Shown here piece after piece: positions 30,902 through 32,074 of a DNA stretch of 32,074 nt. How positions within the stretch are numbered: the stretch's first letter is position 1; each line of letters begins with the position of its first letter. Position numbers and translations under genes: made by a program. The notes below the pieces were generated by a model. The model saw only the letters and a list, made by a program, of their open reading frames with translations, made no database searches and was not told the DNA's origin. Source of the DNA: Sneathiella sp. (GTDB lineage Bacteria > Pseudomonadota > Alphaproteobacteria > Sneathiellales > Sneathiellaceae); the NCBI GenBank assembly GCA_021741195.1, contig JAIOYL010000020.1:1-32074 (forward strand), given 5' to 3'.

Positions 30902-32030
30902 TCAGGCTATTCCTCTTTGCGAGATGAGCGTCCAGGGTTTCGTGAAAATGGACAATTGCTTTTTCGAATTGGCCGAAAGTAAAATGACTGTTGGCCTTTG
31001 AGTTGAGTCCCGCCTGAATGGTACGGGCGGCATCCCGATCCTCCTCAATACCTGAACTCTTGACGAAAACGGCATCGCGTTTCGCGGCCTCCAGATCAAC
31101 CGGTTCCCCGTTCGCATCCAGATTGCGCACGCGATAGACGATCGACCGGGTTTCCGTTGGAGAAACCGGCTCCAGGACAATCAGTTGCGTATGGTTCGAT
31201 AGAACCGAGACATGAGTATTGGGAAACAGCTGGTATACATAGGTCGCCATACCGTTAATACGCCGCTCCGTCCTCGGAATATCCCGCAGTTTATTGATCC
31301 GCCGGAAGGGGAAAATAATCCGGGAATTGGTCCCGAAATTCTCTACAACATTTATGTTGTCCAGGCCGTAGGGATAAAATGTGCGGTTATGCAGGCTTTT
31401 GATATGATAGCCTTCCATGGAGGTTTCGGCGATGAGCTTCCAATTGGCGTCATCCATGATTTCACTCTGATCGAATAAATCCTGCTTCGGATCGAGCAGG
31501 TCCGGCAACGCGTCGAGCGACCCATTGGAAAGCGGTTCGTCCTGAGTGACAAATACGAGCCCGCCGCGCTCTTCCGCCGTGACAGGTACCAGCCCGTGTT
31601 CCGGCATATCCACGCCGGGAAACCCGCCCCGGCCGGGAATATGCTTGAGATTTCCATCCAGTCCGTATGTCCAGGAATGGTAGGGGCAAACGAAGGCGCG
31701 GGCGCAGCCGCTCCCGTTCGCAACCGTCATGCCGCGATGCCGGCAGCTGTTGCGGAAGGCGCGGACGATACCATCATCCCCGCGCACTACCACCAACGGC
31801 GTCAGCGCCGCCGTACGTGCGACAAAAGATCCCGTCTCCGGCAGGGCGGCAGATGGGCAGAACGGCACCGGTAGACGCCGGAGCATCTCGATTTCCGCAT
31901 GAAAACGTTCCTCGGAACGGTAATTTTCGACCGGCTCCCGCCAAATGCGCTCTCCAAGATCAGTGGTTTTGGCGTCGATGTGGGAAAAAATTCGATCGAT
32001 TACCTCGTTGTCATTCAGGATCATGCTCAT
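30894..32030 (-). CDS. Rieske non-heme iron oxygenase alpha subunit
   Basis: A 378-residue ring-hydroxylating-type oxygenase. The Rieske [2Fe-2S] cluster is bound by C96-x-H98 and C115-x2-H118 (CRHRG, CPYHSW). The catalytic iron ligands are H209 and H214 in EGYHIKSLH. E206, in place of the usual bridging Asp, resembles the carnitine/choline-type oxygenases and argues against a classical naphthalene-type dioxygenase. No reductase or ferredoxin gene is visible. The start at ATG 32030 has a poor ribosome binding site. Downstream by overlap is the PaaG-like gene, which suggests oxygenation followed by CoA-ester isomerisation. Substrate unknown. Confidence 0.87.
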   Translation of the reverse strand: MSMILNDNEVIDRIFSHIDAKTTDLGERIWREPVENYRSEERFHAEIEMLRRLPVPFCPSAALPETGSFVARTAALTPLVVVRGDDGIVRAFRNSCRHRGMTVANGSGCARAFVCPYHSWTYGLDGNLKHIPGRGGFPGVDMPEHGLVPVTAEERGGLVFVTQDEPLSNGSLDALPDLLDPKQDLFDQSEIMDDANWKLIAETSMEGYHIKSLHNRTFYPYGLDNINVVENFGTNSRIIFPFRRINKLRDIPRTERRINGMATYVYQLFPNTHVSVLSNHTQLIVLEPVSPTETRSIVYRVRNLDANGEPVDLEAAKRDAVFVKSSGIEEDRDAARTIQAGLNSKANSHFTFGQFEKAIVHFHETLDAHLAKRNSLNA

Positions 32031-32074
32031 CGCCCAGTTCTTCTTATTATTTGTTATCGGAACCGATTGTATCC

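Overview
The window looks like a chromosomal stretch of an alphaproteobacterium of moderate GC. Pointers are a GAF-HWE/HisKA_2-type histidine kinase, DUF883/SYLF/DUF3309 envelope-stress proteins, many beta-oxidation genes, and a remnant that resembles the 3' end of an alphaproteobacterial tRNA-Phe. This placement rests on gene content remembered from families, not on a search.

Layout. (1) 1-6117: acyl-CoA catabolism. An acyl-CoA dehydrogenase runs off the left edge, divergent from an SDR dehydrogenase plus thiolase pair. A PhnA/YjdM-like zinc-ribbon protein and an internally deleted class III cyclase follow, then an ACAD10/11-like dehydrogenase paired with an alpha/beta hydrolase. (2) 6234-12840: a stress/envelope block of very small membrane or hydrophobic proteins (SYLF, DUF3309, holin-like, DUF883) with a Crp/Fnr regulator and a response regulator/HWE-type kinase pair. 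Inside it the arrangement [80-aa gene <- | -> regulator(s) | <- DUF3309 <- 65-aa gene] occurs twice in tandem. Copy A encloses a Crp/Fnr regulator; copy B encloses the two-component pair, and both outer small genes of copy B are broken. (3) 13059-17398: RND efflux adaptor and permease behind an 18-bp palindrome, with no TolC-type partner. (4) 17491-19264: PLP-dependent group II decarboxylase divergent from a small ArsR-like repressor over a 31-bp gap that holds an inverted repeat. (5) 19396-24901: TetR regulator, then a four-gene operon (metallo-beta-lactamase fold, SnoaL-like, YdhR-like, nitronate monooxygenase-like), then LysR divergent from a PhzF-like isomerase. Three copies of one TetR-style operator motif link the TetR gene with the operon, and two of them bracket a TTGACA promoter. 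(6) 24903-28256: a decayed IS110/IS1111 transposase tail; a cytochrome b561 + PepSY pair divergent from an OmpR-type response regulator and kinase, with a perfect 24-bp inverted repeat between them. (7) 28257-28847: gene-free, with an isolated tRNA-Phe-like 3' end (likely attachment-site scar) and transposon-end-like direct repeats. (8) 28848-32030: thiolase, convergent with a PaaG-like hydratase/isomerase and a Rieske oxygenase alpha subunit.

Working together: regions 1 and 8 look like activation and beta-oxidation of an unidentified organic acid, with the Rieske oxygenase possibly making the first attack. Regions 3 to 6 are separately regulated detoxification, redox or sensing units. The two strongest candidates for something undescribed are the tandem small-protein module with exchanged regulators and the TetR-controlled operon. 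No rRNA, intact tRNA, CRISPR array or intact mobile element was seen.
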